DNA from: Rhizopus sp. PT2906
Taxonomy: Eukaryota; Mucoromycota; Mucoromycetes; Mucorales; Rhizopodaceae
DNA length: 46,364 nt
Direction of reading: 5' to 3'
Assembly (NCBI GenBank): GCA_025529335.1
Contig: JAMYHX010000345.1
Coordinates: 1-46,364 of the forward strand
A program made the translations under genes and the position numbers. Shown piece by piece: positions 23,697-35,816 of the stretch. The notes below the pieces were generated by a model. That model was given only the letters and a program-made list of their open reading frames with translations. It searched no databases and was not told the DNA's origin. The first letter of the stretch is position 1, and each line of letters begins with the position of its first letter.

Positions 23697-24484
23697 ATGT
23701 TTTTTTTGGTAAAGATATTACTATTACTATACACTAGTTTCAACAGATTTTGGTTAAATTGTTGACATTATTACAGAAAGAGCTATCACATACAATCACA
23801 TTACATCCTTCTTACTTTGGACCCAACATGCAAGACAAAATACGAGAGAAATTATATGCAGATGTAGAAGGAACTTGCTCAGGTCGATATGGTTATGTAG
23901 TGACAGTTGTATCTATATCGAGATTAGAGAAAGGAAAAGTATTACCAGGATCAGGTCTAGCAGAATTCAAAGTAACCTATCAAGCTATCTTGTTTAAACC
24001 TTTCAAGGGAGAAGTGCTAGACGGTATTGTGACAACAGTCAACAAGGTAATACGCCAGCCGAATAGATGACATAATCTAACATTTAAAAAAAGATGGGTT
24101 TCTTTGTTGATGTAGGACCTTTACAAGTATTCGTTTCAAGTCATGTAAGATTGGAAGACAACATTATATAATGATGTTTACATTCTGTAGTTAATACCAA
24201 GTGAATTCAAATTTGACGTCAATGGCAACCCACCGTGCTACTCATCTGAAGACCAAGTAAATAACTGATATAGGTTCAATTGAGCAACAAATGGTTAAAC
24301 TGATGCAAAATTATAGGTGATACAGAAAGATGTCCGTGTTCGATTAAAATTAGTAGGAACGCGTGTAGATGCAACTGAAATTGTAAGTATAAAATATACC
24401 GATGGATCATATGCTTACAACACGCTTTAGTTTGCAATTGGCACAATCAAGGAAGACTATTTGGGTGTACTTCCTGGTCAATAA
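23697..24484 (+). CDS. RPB7: RNA polymerase II subunit Rpb7
   Basis: Exons 23697-23708, 23777-24046, 24094-24144, 24191-24256, 24317-24382 and 24431-24484 encode 172 aa, the canonical Rpb7 size. The first exon contributes only MFFL. Exon 2 gives LTLHPSYFGP-like residues (ITLHPSYFGPNMQDKIREKL), DVEGTCSGRYGYVV and YQAILFKPFKGEVLDGIV. Later exons provide GFFVDVGPLQVFVSSHLIP and the C-terminal OB-fold block VRLKLVGTRVDATEIFAIGTI, ending EDYLGVLPGQ. Rpb7 pairs with Rpb4 to form the Pol II stalk, which binds nascent RNA and acts in initiation and mRNA decay. The 12-nt first exon is easily missed by gene finders. Confidence 0.95.
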
Positions 24485-24798
24485 AAAGCATTTATGTAAA
24501 TAAAATTGTAGATCCAATAATAACAAGAATGTGATACACGAACATAAACTTGTCAATCGCTCATAGGCTCAAGGGAAGAGGGGGAAGGAGGGAGAATAAG
24601 ACCGTATTCTGAAAGGATGATGTTATAAGCAGTCAAGTAAATAACGCAAGATCGCACACAAATGTATTCAATACGTTTGATGAAATCCATCACACAAATA
24701 CCTTTTCTCTCTCCCTTATTTCGCTCTTTTGCCCTCTCTCTCATTGATCTTGATCAAATTGATCAAGTATGTCGCGATTGTATATTATATGAATTCTG

Positions 24799-24803
24799 AT
24801 TGG
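24799..24803 (-). promoter_or_regulatory. Inverted CCAAT box (first of two)
   Basis: ATTGG on the plus strand; a second copy lies at 24831-24835. Pairs of CCAAT boxes upstream of a TATA box are typical HAP/NF-Y sites of strongly expressed fungal genes. Confidence 0.4.
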
Positions 24804-24885
24804 CTGATTTTTTGGTTTTTACTATCTTTCATTGGCTAAACCTTGTGGCTTCGATTGATTTTTTTTTAACCCAAGAAAGCCCAAA

Positions 24886-24891
24886 TATAAA
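24886..24891 (+). promoter_or_regulatory. TATA box of S-adenosylmethionine synthetase
   Basis: TATAAA lies about 70 nt upstream of the ATG and downstream of two inverted CCAAT boxes, which fits a strong core promoter. Confidence 0.55.
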
Positions 24892-24959
24892 GCAAGCAGC
24901 AAGTCAAACCCTTTTTTCTTTTCTTAAAACTTTTCTTGTTTCTTAGTAATCAATTAACC

Positions 24960-26399
24960 ATGAGCGAAACTTTCCTGTTTACTTCTGAATCTGTTGGTGA
25001 AGGTCACCCCGGTAAGGAACAATAGTAAAGCGAATTAAATGTGCTTTTACTAATTGATAAGAACAGACAAGATCTGTGATCAAGTCTCTGATGCTATCTT
25101 GGATGCCTGTTTAGCTCAAGATCCTATGTCTAAGGTTGCCTGTGAAACTGCTTCCAAGACTGGTATGATCATGGTTTTCGGTGAAATCACTACTAAGGCC
25201 AACCTTGACTACCAAAAGATCATTCGTAACACCATCAAGCAAATTGGTTATGATGATTCCGATAAGGGTTTCGATTACAAGACCTGTAACGTCTTGGTTG
25301 CTATTGAACAACAATCACCTGATATCGCCCAAGGTCTCGTTCAAAAGTCCTTCAACATTGAAGACATTGGTGCTGGTGATCAAGGCATTATGTTTGGGTA
25401 TTGTGTGCAACATTATTTTTCGCACGATAAGCGCAAATACGCTAACACCTTATTAGTTATGCCACAGATGAAACACCCGAAATGATGCCCTTGTCCTGTG
25501 TTCTTTCACACAAGTTGAACAAGCGTATGGCTGATCTTCGTCGTGACGGTACCCTCGCTTGGTTGCGTCCTGACTCCAAGACTCAGGTTACTATTGAATA
25601 CAAGAACGATAATGGTGCCATGGTTCCTCTTCGTGTTGATACCGTTGTCATCTCTGTTCAACATGCTGCCGAAATTGAAACTGAAGACCTTCGTAAGGCC
25701 TTGATGGAACACATCGTCAAGCCTGTTATCCCTGAACATCTCTTGAAGGATACCGTCTACCACTTGCAACCCTCTGGTAAGTTCATCATTGGTGGTCCTC
25801 AAGGTGATGCCGGTTTGACTGGTCGTAAGATTATTGTTGATACTTATGGGTAAGTTCATCTAAAGTATCGAGGGAGGCAGGTCACAGGGGGATGCTGTAT
25901 GTATGTGCGTGTACTTGTGTGCCTGTCAGAAAAAAATTTTTGAGCTAGAAAATTTTTTTTTTCTCCCCCTTTACTGTTACTATTTTTTATATTGGACGAT
26001 ATTCTAATATTTTATTCAATTTTTAGTGGTTGGGGTGCTCACGGTGGTGGTGCCTTCTCCGGTAAGGATTGGTCCAAGGTCGATCGTTCCGCTGCCTACA
26101 CTGCTCGTTGGATCGCCAAGTCTTTAGTTCATGCCAAGCTTGCTCGTCGTGCTCTTGTACAACTCTCTTATGCTATTGGTGTTGCTGAACCTCTTTCCAT
26201 CTTTGTTGATACCTACGGTACCTCCAACAAGACTCAAGAAGAATTGGTTCAAATCATCCGCAACAACTTTGACCTCCGTCCTGGTGTCATCGTCAAGGAA
26301 CTCGATCTCTTCAAGCCCATCTATCAACAAACCGCTGCTTACGGTCACTTTGGTCGTGAAGAATTCACCTGGGAAAAGCCCAAGGAACTCAAGCTCTAA
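24960..26399 (+). CDS. SAM1: S-adenosylmethionine synthetase
   Basis: Exons 24960-25011, 25067-25397, 25457-25849 and 26027-26399 encode 382 aa. Landmarks in order: FTSESVGEGHPGDKICDQVSD at the N-terminus, the ATP-binding GAGDQGIMFGYATDE, GGPQGDAGLTGRKI, and GGAFSGKDWSKVDRSAAY near the C-terminal third. The enzyme makes S-adenosylmethionine from ATP and methionine in the cytosol and supplies nearly all methylation reactions. Codon use looks strongly biased (GGT, GCC, AAG), as for enolase, indicating high expression. Intron 3 (177 nt) is longer than most in the window and is unusually rich in G and T. The homotetramer or homodimer state is family knowledge. Confidence 0.97.
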
Positions 26400-27084
26400 T
26401 TGTCATCATCCTCTTTTTTTACATAGTCTTTATTTAATTGTTAGATATCTTATATCATATATACTCGTTTAAAAATGTTGAATTTTGTATAAAAATCGTC
26501 ATACACTATTTTCACAGTTCAAAAATAAAAAAAATAGATCGCTCAAACACACAAATGTGGGAAAAAAAAACACTTGTTACTTTAGTATAAATCACTTGGT
26601 TACAAGCTAGGACAAAGTACAGTGTGATTGTGAAAGTAATACACAGTAAGGCTGTTTGTTGATACATGGGTCTTGTAAACACCAATATGTTGTGTAACCT
26701 AGGATACAGCAATAACAGTGATGCATGCAGAGATATCAATGCTGGGGTGTGAGTGACTTGGCAATGTCAAATGTTATGCAGAATATATAAACCTATTATA
26801 TTTTGATTCATTCTGCTACAACATCGATCATTACTGTGATGCATTACGTTCCCTACTTGGTCAAGGAAGCTAGCAAGTTTTCATTGTTTCAGTGTTTACA
26901 GCTTACAGACGGAAACTCGCTCTCAATTGAGTATTTTATTTTTGTACTGCCCTTCTTTTTAAAGAATACACAATCATACCTTACACATATATTTATTGAT
27001 ATTCAACTAGTATAAATAGCTTATATAAATCGAATATTGTAGAATAAATAATAAAAATTAACCGTGGATGCTTAAAAGAGCAAT
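26400..27084. other. Convergent intergenic spacer
   Basis: This 685 bp separates the 3' ends of the SAM synthetase and the mpaB-like gene. It is AT-rich with only short frames; I see no feature beyond probable 3' ends. Confidence 0.5.
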
Positions 27085-28367
27085 TCAAGAAAATGGACAA
27101 CGACCAGATGCTTTTCTGCTATGATCAGATGGCCCAAGTTCAGAAATTCTGTATCCCTTTTTGTAGATGTAAACGCCATTCGCAAAATACCCAGGCACAT
27201 TCTTTCCTTCTTGATTGACATCAAAGGAAGTACGAAGAACAAGTCTTTGGCGTGGAAGCATACAGTGACGTATGAAAAACGCACGAGTAAAAAGTGAAGT
27301 TTCCAAGATACGAGTGCATGTCTTATTCTCAACCGGTAGGTTTAAAGCAGCAGCATCACGAGGATGAAGCACAGAGGGTAAGAAATAGATGACCCCTTTG
27401 AGTAATCTGTTTGCTATACATATAGGAAGGCCATTTAAGAGATATTGGAGTGTTGGGGCAGCAACTGCCCAATTGGTGGAAGCATTGCGTACATTTTCTT
27501 CTGCATAATGCTACATACAGAATGATTCATAAAGTGACCCTGCTAACCTTTTCATTTGTATATCTACCTCATAGAAATCCTGCATTTCCTTAAAATTACT
27601 AGGAATATCCTTAATGTTCATCGACACGCCCACGTCATACCACACTTTAAAGATAGCCTAAAGATGCAAGTTATAGACATGTCGTTCTTGTTATTACAGA
27701 AATTACATTGATCTCCCTTTCGTCCAGCTTTCGCCATTCGTATTTGTTGATCCACTCGACAGGCTCCACAATAAAGAGAGCAAGAGTGTAAAGATAGTCT
27801 CCGTTTGAGATGTTGTACCTGCCATGTATTTCATTAATACGATCGAGGGCCTCTCTGGCACGATCCCATTGCCTTTGGATCTCTGAGAGAGAAGTATCTG
27901 GACAAACGGAAAGTTTTGCATCAATTCGGCCAAATGCATTAACAACTTCAGCAAGTAAAAGTGCCGTATCCTCGGCTCGGCGTCCTGGATCCTGAGAGAA
28001 CTGCTTGGTAGCTACTAAAAGCTTTGAAATAGAGGGAACTATGTAAGTCTTGAATAAGGCTAATTCTAATGCCTTTTCAAAAAGATCTGTTTATTGTCAG
28101 TACCTTTTCTTATTTTCTTGTAGTCTTTTACTTACAAGGAAACTCTTTACATGCTGTGATTGTGTATATAAACTGAGCTGCAGCAGGGTCCACTAAGACT
28201 TGATCAGGGCTAGGGTATCTTTTACGTATAAGGTTTAAATTTTTGTATCGCAAGCGTCGTACAACAATCAGATAAGTCAACACTGATAAAATAATCGCTG
28301 TTGTTGTCAAGCGAGCATTGCTTAGATAAGAATAAAGTCTAAAGACTGGTTGAAAACAATAGCTCAT
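27085..28367 (-). CDS. mpaB/DUF2236-type membrane oxygenase-like protein
   Basis: Exons 28367-28136, 28086-27707, 27657-27568 and 27510-27085 give 375 aa. An N-terminal hydrophobic anchor (residues about 18-36) precedes LRYKNLNLIRKRYPSP and DPAAAQFIYTI, then the block FEKALELALFKTYIVPSISKLL with LVATKQFSQDPGRRAEDT. Later come NISNGDYLYTLALFIVEPVEWI and a C-terminal region with FLPSVLHPRDAA. These match the fungal family related to the ER-bound oxygenase MpaB and latex-clearing-protein-type haem oxygenases (DUF2236). MpaB cleaves a polyprenyl side chain in mycophenolic acid synthesis, but most fungal members have no known substrate and no biosynthetic cluster surrounds this one. The family call is good; enzymatic function is by homology only. 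Confidence 0.75.
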
Positions 28368-28776
28368 TTGCGATTATTAAATAGGAGAAAAAGGGAAGGT
28401 AAGCACTATCATCCTCTCAATAAATAAATCGGCGGAATTTTCTCTCTTTATCAACAGAGAAATCACGAGGAACTAAAGGGAAAGGGGTGGTAGCGTTTCC
28501 AGAACCATAAAGGGTAATATCCAGCCATTATAATACCCAATCCTATGATTTATGTTGCTTGTATTAAGCAGTAAAAAGATACTAGTTTCCTATTTCGCCT
28601 TACATTCTGCCCGTATTGAGAAGAAGTATATCATGCTTGCTATTTATAAAAGCAGTAATAGCTTTAGCATAAATGAGTTACTGTTCAGTGTTTTAATAAC
28701 ATATAATAAATTTGATGGTTTAATAAATATGTAACAAAAAGGAATGGAATTTATTAGTTAAAGAAATGCTTTGCGT
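28368..28776. other. Intergenic: mpaB-like promoter and INO80 3' flank
   Basis: 409 bp between two minus-strand genes. No conserved reading frame or repeat is apparent. Confidence 0.5.
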
Positions 28777-31700
28777 TTATCCTGTAAATGAAATATTCGT
28801 CCTTGGTCTACCAATTCTACTTGCTTTTGTCTTTTTCACTTGGGGTGTCGACGCCCCACTAGAGTCATCGTCTAGTATGATATCTTCTCCTGCGCTAAAC
28901 AATCGATCTACATTGGCTGAACTAAGAGTGGGTGTTGAGTCACCTCCTGCAGATCGTTTGATCCGTTTTGTCTGTCGTTTCTTTTGTTCTTCGTCTTCTT
29001 CTGCTTTTCGTTTTAGTTGTTGCTGTAACTTATCGTCCAATTCTTCATCATCCAATAGCAATGATACAATTTCTCTTGGCTTAAAGTCCACTTGTCTGAA
29101 TTCACCACCAGAAATGACGACTTTTTGAATCTACACATAAATATAAGAAAAGGGAGCTTCCTTATTTTGAATCTGTTGATACATACCTCATCCTTTTGCT
29201 TGGCTCTCTGAAGGATTCTTTCTTCAATCGTATTTCTCGTAATCAGACGGTATACAGTTACTTGTTTTGTTTGACCCAATCGATGAGCACGATCCATTGC
29301 TTGTTGATCCACGGTGGGGTTCCAATCACTGTCATAAAAGATGACGGTATCTGCAGCTGTCAGGTTAATACCTAAACCACCAGCACGTGTACTAAGCAAG
29401 AATATAAAGATCTCAGGCCGTGTTTGCCAGTCCTGAACCATATCTCTTCTTTCTGATATCTTGGAAGAACCATCCAGACGAAGATATTTGTACTGCTTGT
29501 ACGAAATATATTCTTCAAACAAATCAATCATCTTGGTCATCTGGAAATAGACAAGGCATCGGTGATTTTCAGACTTTAGTTTTTCTAGCAGTTTATCCAA
29601 AGTAGCTAATTTGCCAGAGTCAAGGATAACGTCCTTCATGGCTAAGTAATATAAAAAATGAGTTGTTATGATATATTCTACTTTTTATATCAAAAACTTA
29701 CATGGTATCTTCATCCAAGAGAAGCCATGTCCTGTAGCAGGAACTGTCATGATGCCAGTCTCTGATTTTCGAACAACACTGGATAGATTACATGCTTGTT
29801 CAGGTGTCTGCTTACTTATATACTTGGGTGTGCCAAAGAAACATGCTCTGATGTCTGTATTAAACATAATGTTTCGCTTTTCTCTAATAAATGACACATC
29901 ATCACAAATGATATCTATAGGTACAGCTCTGGCCTATCGTATAATAATAGAGAATGTCAGTGGAAAAGCTCAAAAGGAGAGAGCGAACATGGAAACTTAC
30001 AGGTGGTAGGAAAAATTGATCAAATAGACTTGCAGGGTGCACCAGTTTATCAGAAACATGCGTCAGTTCATCTAATACTGATCCTGGTGCGATGACAAAA
30101 GGTGATGTAGTCGTTTCTATATCGGATATCAGTAGCATGCCATATGTATTAGCTGCTGAGGTAGGTTCATGCTGATAGAATCTTCGCCTTGCGCGTTGAT
30201 CTCGTTTAGCTAAATGGTCGATCCATCTTTCCACCAAGTTACCTTTGAATATATAGCTGGCCTCATACGGTGACATATCTACAAATCTTAGGAATGAAAA
30301 AGCAGCATCTGTTTTTACTTGTTTGTTAGTCTTCTTACACATTCGTATACACTAATTTTACCTTTTTCATTTGAAAATTCAGATTGATGAATATAATCAC
30401 TGTTCCAAATGTTCATCAAGTTATCAAGATACTTGGTGTCAAAGCCTGCTCTTGTCTTGGGTCCAATTGTTTTCAACATGCCACCGTCACGATAGAGCTG
30501 CTTGGGAATATGGTACTTGATAGGATTTGTAGCCGAATAGGGACAGTAAAGATGGTTTTCTTTGGATAAAGAACCAGTTTCACTATAGCTACAAAAGGAA
30601 AAGGGTGCTTGCACATCGCCACGCTCAAATAGTTCAGGATGGTTGCATACTTTACGGAATTGCATGACCAAGTTCATCAAACTGTCCATACTCTCGTTGT
30701 CACTGAGGGAAGTTGCTTTTTCAAGCAATTCAGAAATGGATATTTTTTCTTTAAGTCCTCGATACAAAGCTCTTTGTCTTGCAGTCAGTTCACAAAATAC
30801 TTCGACTTCAATCTGTTTTATAAAAATAAGTCCCTCTTCTCTTTTTTATATATATCTTTTTTACCTTTTCACCAAGTTCATGCTGAACATTACGTTTGAT
30901 ACGACGCAACATGAAGGGCTTCAGAATCATATGAAGTCGACGAAGCTGGTGTTCATTAAGCGAGCCTTTGTTTTCGGCATGACTTTCAATATCCTTTGAA
31001 AACCATTCACTAAACTCTTCGTGTGAGTCAAATAAGGTAGGCATGATAAAGTGAAGCAGAGCCCACAGCTCTTGCATACTGTTCTGAATAGGTGTACCCG
31101 TAAGCAGCAGTCGGTTACGGCATTGGAAGCTAAGTAGTTGCTTCCAACGAGCGCTAGATGAACTCTTGATAGCTTGAGCTTCATCCAAGATCATGTATTG
31201 CCATTTTACACGTTGAAAGTAAGTCACATCCGTTAAGATAAGTTGATAGCTTGTAATGACGATATGAAAAGGTGCATCTTTGCCATACAGTTGCTTTCGA
31301 CTCCAAAATTGACGTAACGTTTTACGATCTTTGGGATTACCCCAGTATGGAAGTGCCTAATGATTGCCTTTAAGTTTTTGTTCATCTTTCAGTCAAAAAT
31401 AGAGCTTACCCTAAATTGAGGAACAAACTTTGTAAATTCTTGCTGCCAGTTATGTAATGTAGAAGCAGGCGCAATTACTAGAAAAGGACCCCAAATATTG
31501 TGTACTTCTGCAAGATATGCCAATAGTGAGATAGATTGAACAGTCTATGAATTTAAAGTTGAAATCAATATACAGCTGATATCTTTAACCGTGTTCACTT
31601 ACCTTTCCTAACCCCATTTCATCAGCAAGAATACCATTGATACCTTGCTCATACAAGTTGGCGAGCCAGTTAAGACCCTTGAGTTGGTAGCTTTTAAGTT

Positions 31701-34051
31701 GGCACATCAACATGCTAGGCTGTTTTACTTCAGGGCCAGACCCCATACTAGAAGGTTCCTGGAAGTTCATATCATCAAGTGCCGTTTGATTGACATTGAC
31801 ATCATCACCAGCTGCGATACGTCTTTCACGAGCACCAACATCAAACTCTCTTGTCTTTTCACGTTGTTTGGCCAAGGCATTCTGTGCACTCAGTCTTGCC
31901 TTTTCTTTGAGCACAGCTTCATCATCTTCATCAAAATCAACCGCTCCAAGATTTGTAATACCAGCCTGTTCATCCAATTCGTCTTGTGGTAAAACAGGTT
32001 CTAAAGGAGTAGATAATCCAGAGGGTGCTGGTTGTGCCGTTTCTTCATCTTCTTCTGTATCCTGTTTAATCTTCCTTCCGATAAAGTGACTGTAGAGTTC
32101 TGTTTGAGTGATCAAGAAATTCAATTTACGAGCTTGTCGTTGAGCTTCTCTACGTTCTTCTTCTTGCTTCAATCGATCAAGTGCTTCTTTCTCGGCTTTC
32201 TTTCTAAGCTCACGTTCTTCCTTTTCATTCTTCTTCCAGAACAACAGCATTTCTTTACTGACACGTTTGGCTTTATTCTGCATATCACGGTTGGCACGTC
32301 CACCATTTGTGGCTGCTCGTCGTACTTCCTTTTGACAGTACTGTGCGATCTTTTTGCAATTGCCTGATCGAGTTGCTTGTACACGAGAAAGAATACGGTT
32401 CATCTAAAAGAGAGAAAGATGAGTTTATAAATCCAGATCAACAAAATTATCTCGTTACTCTTGGAATATCCTTCTTGACAATATGTGCCCAAATCTGCTT
32501 TCTTTCATTTTCCACTCTACGGTCACTTGGCTGTCTATGATCTTGATATTCAGTCTCAGACTCTGAAGATAGGTCCAGCATGTCGTCATATCCATTATAT
32601 CTTGATCTTCGTTGACGTTTAAACTTCATCTTTCGTTTGATTAGATCAGCCTTTGGCATTGGAGTACCATATTTCTTTTCATACAACTGTTCAAGACGGT
32701 CTCTCATTCTGACTCGTCTAGCCTAATATATGGTATAAATAAATGTACAGCAATCATATTCCCAAAAACTCACATTAGCTTTCTTTTCGTACTCTTCAAT
32801 CACCTGCTTTCCTCGTCTATGATTGTTAAGCATGAATTGGATCATTTCATCCTTATGAACCAAAAACACCTCATCATCATCGTCATCTGAGTAAAGGTTC
32901 ATCTCTTCACGGATGCGGTCCACTCGAGATTTACTTTCTGATTTCTTCATGTCGGTGTCAGTAAAATCATCATCCGCGGAAGAATCGGTATCTTCACCTT
33001 GAATCATCTTGGGCTACACACAATCGTTGTTATCTATCTGAAGAACATATAATAAAACTAGCTTACTTTTTTCTCCAAGATAGCATCTGAAGATGGTTGC
33101 TCTGTGATCATATTAAGATCACTAGTAGAAGCAACTCCATTTGCATTTGAAGTAAGAGCATTAGAGGTTGTAGTAGTAGTAGTAGTAGTAGTAATAGCCA
33201 TAGGTTCTTCGTTATCTGTATCTGTGTCGGCCATCTCATACTTTGCCTCGAACTCATTATTCAATAAACTCTGAATGCCATTATTGCGGCGATGTTGGCT
33301 GTCGTTATTAAATAGTGCATTGTTAGGAGATGTAACACCTGGCCTTACAGTGGATGAGGCAGGCTGCTCTGCGTTATCTGAAGAAAGCAACTGTGATATA
33401 GACATGATAGGAGGCATCACAGGTTGATTGCTGTTGTTGTTGTTGTTGTTGTTGTTGTTGCTGTTGCTGTTGCTGTTATTATTATTATTGTTGTTATTAC
33501 GTTCCTGTACAGACTAGTTTAGTATATGATTTACATGTATTTGTTTGTATATAAGTTTTACGTAGTTGGTTGGAACATAAGGCGCTTCTGCAGCCTACAA
33601 AGAAAGAAAGAAAGAGAGAGAGATTAGCAATAGGACATTTTTATCTATTATCTGTTTTTTACCTGTAAATAATGAGGATGACTATTGCCGATACTAGTAC
33701 TGTTACTACGAATAGGATCATAAGGAATATGTGGTTGCGCTTGACGAGAGTAGTTATAATCAATTGGTTCATATCGACGTATGTTCTAAAAAGACTTGTT
33801 ATTTATTTTGTCATTTAATAACGTATTCTTCTTACTTGTCCCCAAGATGGTGATGGTTGTGCATAAGTCGTAGGTGGAGGAACATAATTGGGTGGATACT
33901 CTCTCTGTGTAGTTGGAGGATAGTTGATAGGATAATATGTCCTTACATTAGGGTTACGTCTATTGGCATACTCCCACTCTTCTGTGGCAGTGTTGAATCC
34001 TCGTTGTTCAGGTTGTGCCTGTTGAGATTGATTAGGTTGATCAAACGCCAT
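28777..34051 (-). CDS. INO80: Chromatin-remodelling ATPase INO80
   Basis: Fourteen exons: 34051-33836, 33785-33663, 33594-33562, 33513-33067, 33013-32774, 32722-32459, 32403-31603, 31544-31410, 31356-30865, 30812-30362, 30308-30001, 29933-29702, 29641-29187 and 29130-28777 (1516 aa). The N-terminus is Pro/Gln/Asn-rich with a poly-Asn run, then acidic. Exon 7 carries the DBINO region (from MNRILSRV, with KRVSKEMLLFWKK) and the Walker A loop DEMGLGK|T across the junction. Exon 9 has LDEAQAIKSS and LLTGTPIQNSM. A long insertion specific to split Snf2 ATPases follows, and exon 13 holds STRAGGLGINLTAADTVIF and DRAHRLGQTKQVTVYRL. The C-terminus is Lys/Arg-rich. INO80 slides and edits nucleosomes at promoters, replication forks and breaks. 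A DIRS element lies about 190 bp upstream of the ATG. Confidence 0.96.
33424..33494. repeat. Trinucleotide repeat encoding poly-Asn/Ser in INO80
   Basis: A run of TTG/CTG/ATT units on the plus strand encodes an Asn/Ser tract in exon 4 of INO80. A second shorter run of TAG units (about 33170-33193) encodes poly-Thr in the same exon. Both keep the frame and lie in the disordered N-terminus. Confidence 0.8.
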
Positions 34052-34239
34052 TCATAAAATTGTGCAATCTGTTCAAATTCTCTTTTTTAAAGAAAAAGAA
34101 AAGAAAGAAAAAAGTTTAAGCGCGCGCCTTATTTTATTTTTTTCTCTGTTTTCCAGGCGACCTCTGCTTGGAAGTGTATATTTTTTTTTTTCATGGTGGT
34201 TTGCGCTACTTTAATTTTATAACGAATGAAAATGTTCTC

Positions 34240-34404
34240 ATACAGTCTGGCTGGTGGATATTGTCGGTTACAAAAAGATATAATCAAACAGTTGCCGAAG
34301 TGGAAGGAGAAGATGAAGTGGTAATAAGCTCTTTTACGCCACGCTTTATTTTCAGATAATATATAATAAAAAAGATTTTTTTTCTAGTCTATTTCTTCAG
34401 ATCT
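34240..34404 (+). repeat. DIRS inverted terminal repeat, short copy
   Basis: 165 bp beginning ATACAGTCTGGCTGGTGG at the outer edge and ending CAGATCT inside. It is an inverted match to 38314-38523 with few mismatches, but has only one copy of the ATTGTCGGTTACAAAAA unit. Confidence 0.92.
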
Positions 34405-34428
34405 TTTAGCGCTGCTAACGCATTTTTT

Positions 34429-35814
34429 CTATTTTTCTTGGGATGGGAACAACAGCGAAGTAAACCAGTTGAAAGTTGAAGGGTGGGTGATCACCTCATC
34501 TTCTCCTTCCACTTCGGCAACTGTTTGATTGGAAATCATACTTATTCCAATCATTGTTGCCTCCGTTCCAGGTTCCGATGAGGCGGTAGCGTTTTCCGTA
34601 GTAGAAAAAATGGTAGTGCTGATATCTTGACTCTCTTGAAATTTCAAATATTTTATAAAAATTCTCTCAAATGTATCCGACTTTCTTGACCAATTTGCAT
34701 GTTTCTTGATCTTGTCAATTGAGTGTCCATTTTGTACTGCCCATGTACTTGCAGCTGATCTTAAGGAATGGCCTTTGTGAACACTTGTATCTATTCCTGC
34801 CTCATGCATTATTTGTTATATCCAGGAAGCTACTGTAGCTGGTCTGATCGATCGGCATGGATTGTTATTATCTATTTCCGCCAAACCAAAGTATGATCGT
34901 CTGTTAATCCCTCCCGAAGTTTTGTCGTGCGAGCTATGAAGGTAGCAAGTGTTCTTACTGGACAATCGTCTTCTTTAACATTGTCAATTGTACCCAGCTT
35001 GGCCGTCTTCCATTGACTTTCTTTGGGCTCTCTTGACGTTAAAGTGACCCCCAGCAGCTGCCTTTCGCTTGACCAAGAGAAAACGACATCTCGAAATTGC
35101 AAACGGCCAAAATCTGACCGAGGTTGCATCATAGAAGCAATGCCAATCCATAGTAGTGCTTTCTTTTGTAGCTGTTCCAAGGATAAATCTTCGTTTAGTC
35201 CCCAGCTACGAATATAAGTGATGACTTGCTGAACATCCCAAACTTGTTGCTTGTCTTGATCTGGGATCAACATTTCAGATTTCCGTTTTGCTTGAAAAAA
35301 CGATACTATTAGTGGATCTTCGGCAATTGGTGTCTTACCTTGATGGATAATGTTAAAAACCGATGCAATGGCTGATCGATAGACATTAATTTGTGGGAGC
35401 AGACAGATGTGCGTGTGCATTTAGAAACCGAAACACCATTTGAGGATCATAAGCTTGAGGGTCTAAGTCATACTTTTCACACCAGTTTGACTATACCCGC
35501 CAACCATGATCATAAGCTTTTTGTGTCTTGGAACGAGCCGCCTGGGATAGGTACTCAACCTCTTGGGTGGCTAGACCTTCGGTAATCCTCTTCCTGAAGA
35601 TAACATCCATGCGACTAGTGACCATTGACGGTTGAGCTTTATCGATATCGGTGTCTTCAAGTGTTTCATTCGTTGTATCAGGCTCCATCAGTATTGAGTT
35701 GGCCACAATGGGGTTATTAAAATGGCTTGCTTGATCTTGTCCTCTTGAATCTTCCTTAGTACTTTGGGAATCAGTTTCCAGGGTGGATTCAGATACAAAC
35801 CCCTCTTTGGCCAT
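34429..35814 (-). pseudogene. DIRS tyrosine recombinase, degenerate
   Basis: Recognisable recombinase blocks on the minus strand are AKRKSEMLIPDQDKQQVW, the Arg-containing IASMMQPRSDFGRLQFRDV (catalytic Arg expected here) and GHSLRSAASTWAVQNGHS, which has the HxxR box. A C-terminal helix TFERIFIKYL may carry the nucleophilic Tyr. In-frame stops fall at 35491-35493 and 34816-34818, and frame changes occur near 35400 and 34880, so no intact protein can be made. The extreme C-terminal codons overlap a 39-nt copy of terminal-repeat sequence. In DIRS elements this enzyme inserts a circular DNA intermediate by site-specific recombination. Confidence 0.88.
34492..34530 (+). repeat. Internal 39-nt copy of terminal-repeat sequence
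   Basis: It matches 38398-38436 directly and 34282-34320 in inverted orientation, with one mismatch in 39. Its position, just inside the 3' terminal repeat and within the end of the recombinase frame, resembles the internal complementary region of DIRS elements. With the nearby repeat it could form a hairpin with a loop of about 170 nt. Confidence 0.8.
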
Positions 35815-35816
35815 AT

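Larger units (their letters stand above)
24485..24959. other. Promoter region of S-adenosylmethionine synthetase
   Basis: This 475 bp holds no gene. Two inverted CCAAT boxes and a TATA box sit near its right end, followed by a T/C-rich leader before the ATG at 24960. Confidence 0.6.

Noticed and set aside
24213..24222. Second TGACGTCA-type palindrome
   Set aside because: It lies inside RPB7 exon 4 coding sequence (the FDVNG codons), so it is most likely coincidental.
25506..25859. 117-codon minus-strand frame opposite SAM synthetase
   Set aside because: Antisense of exon 3; no independent signals such as splice sites or a promoter.
26803..27015. 70-codon plus-strand frame between SAM synthetase and the mpaB-like gene
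   Set aside because: No domain, no homology that I recognise, and AT-rich composition typical of spacer sequence.
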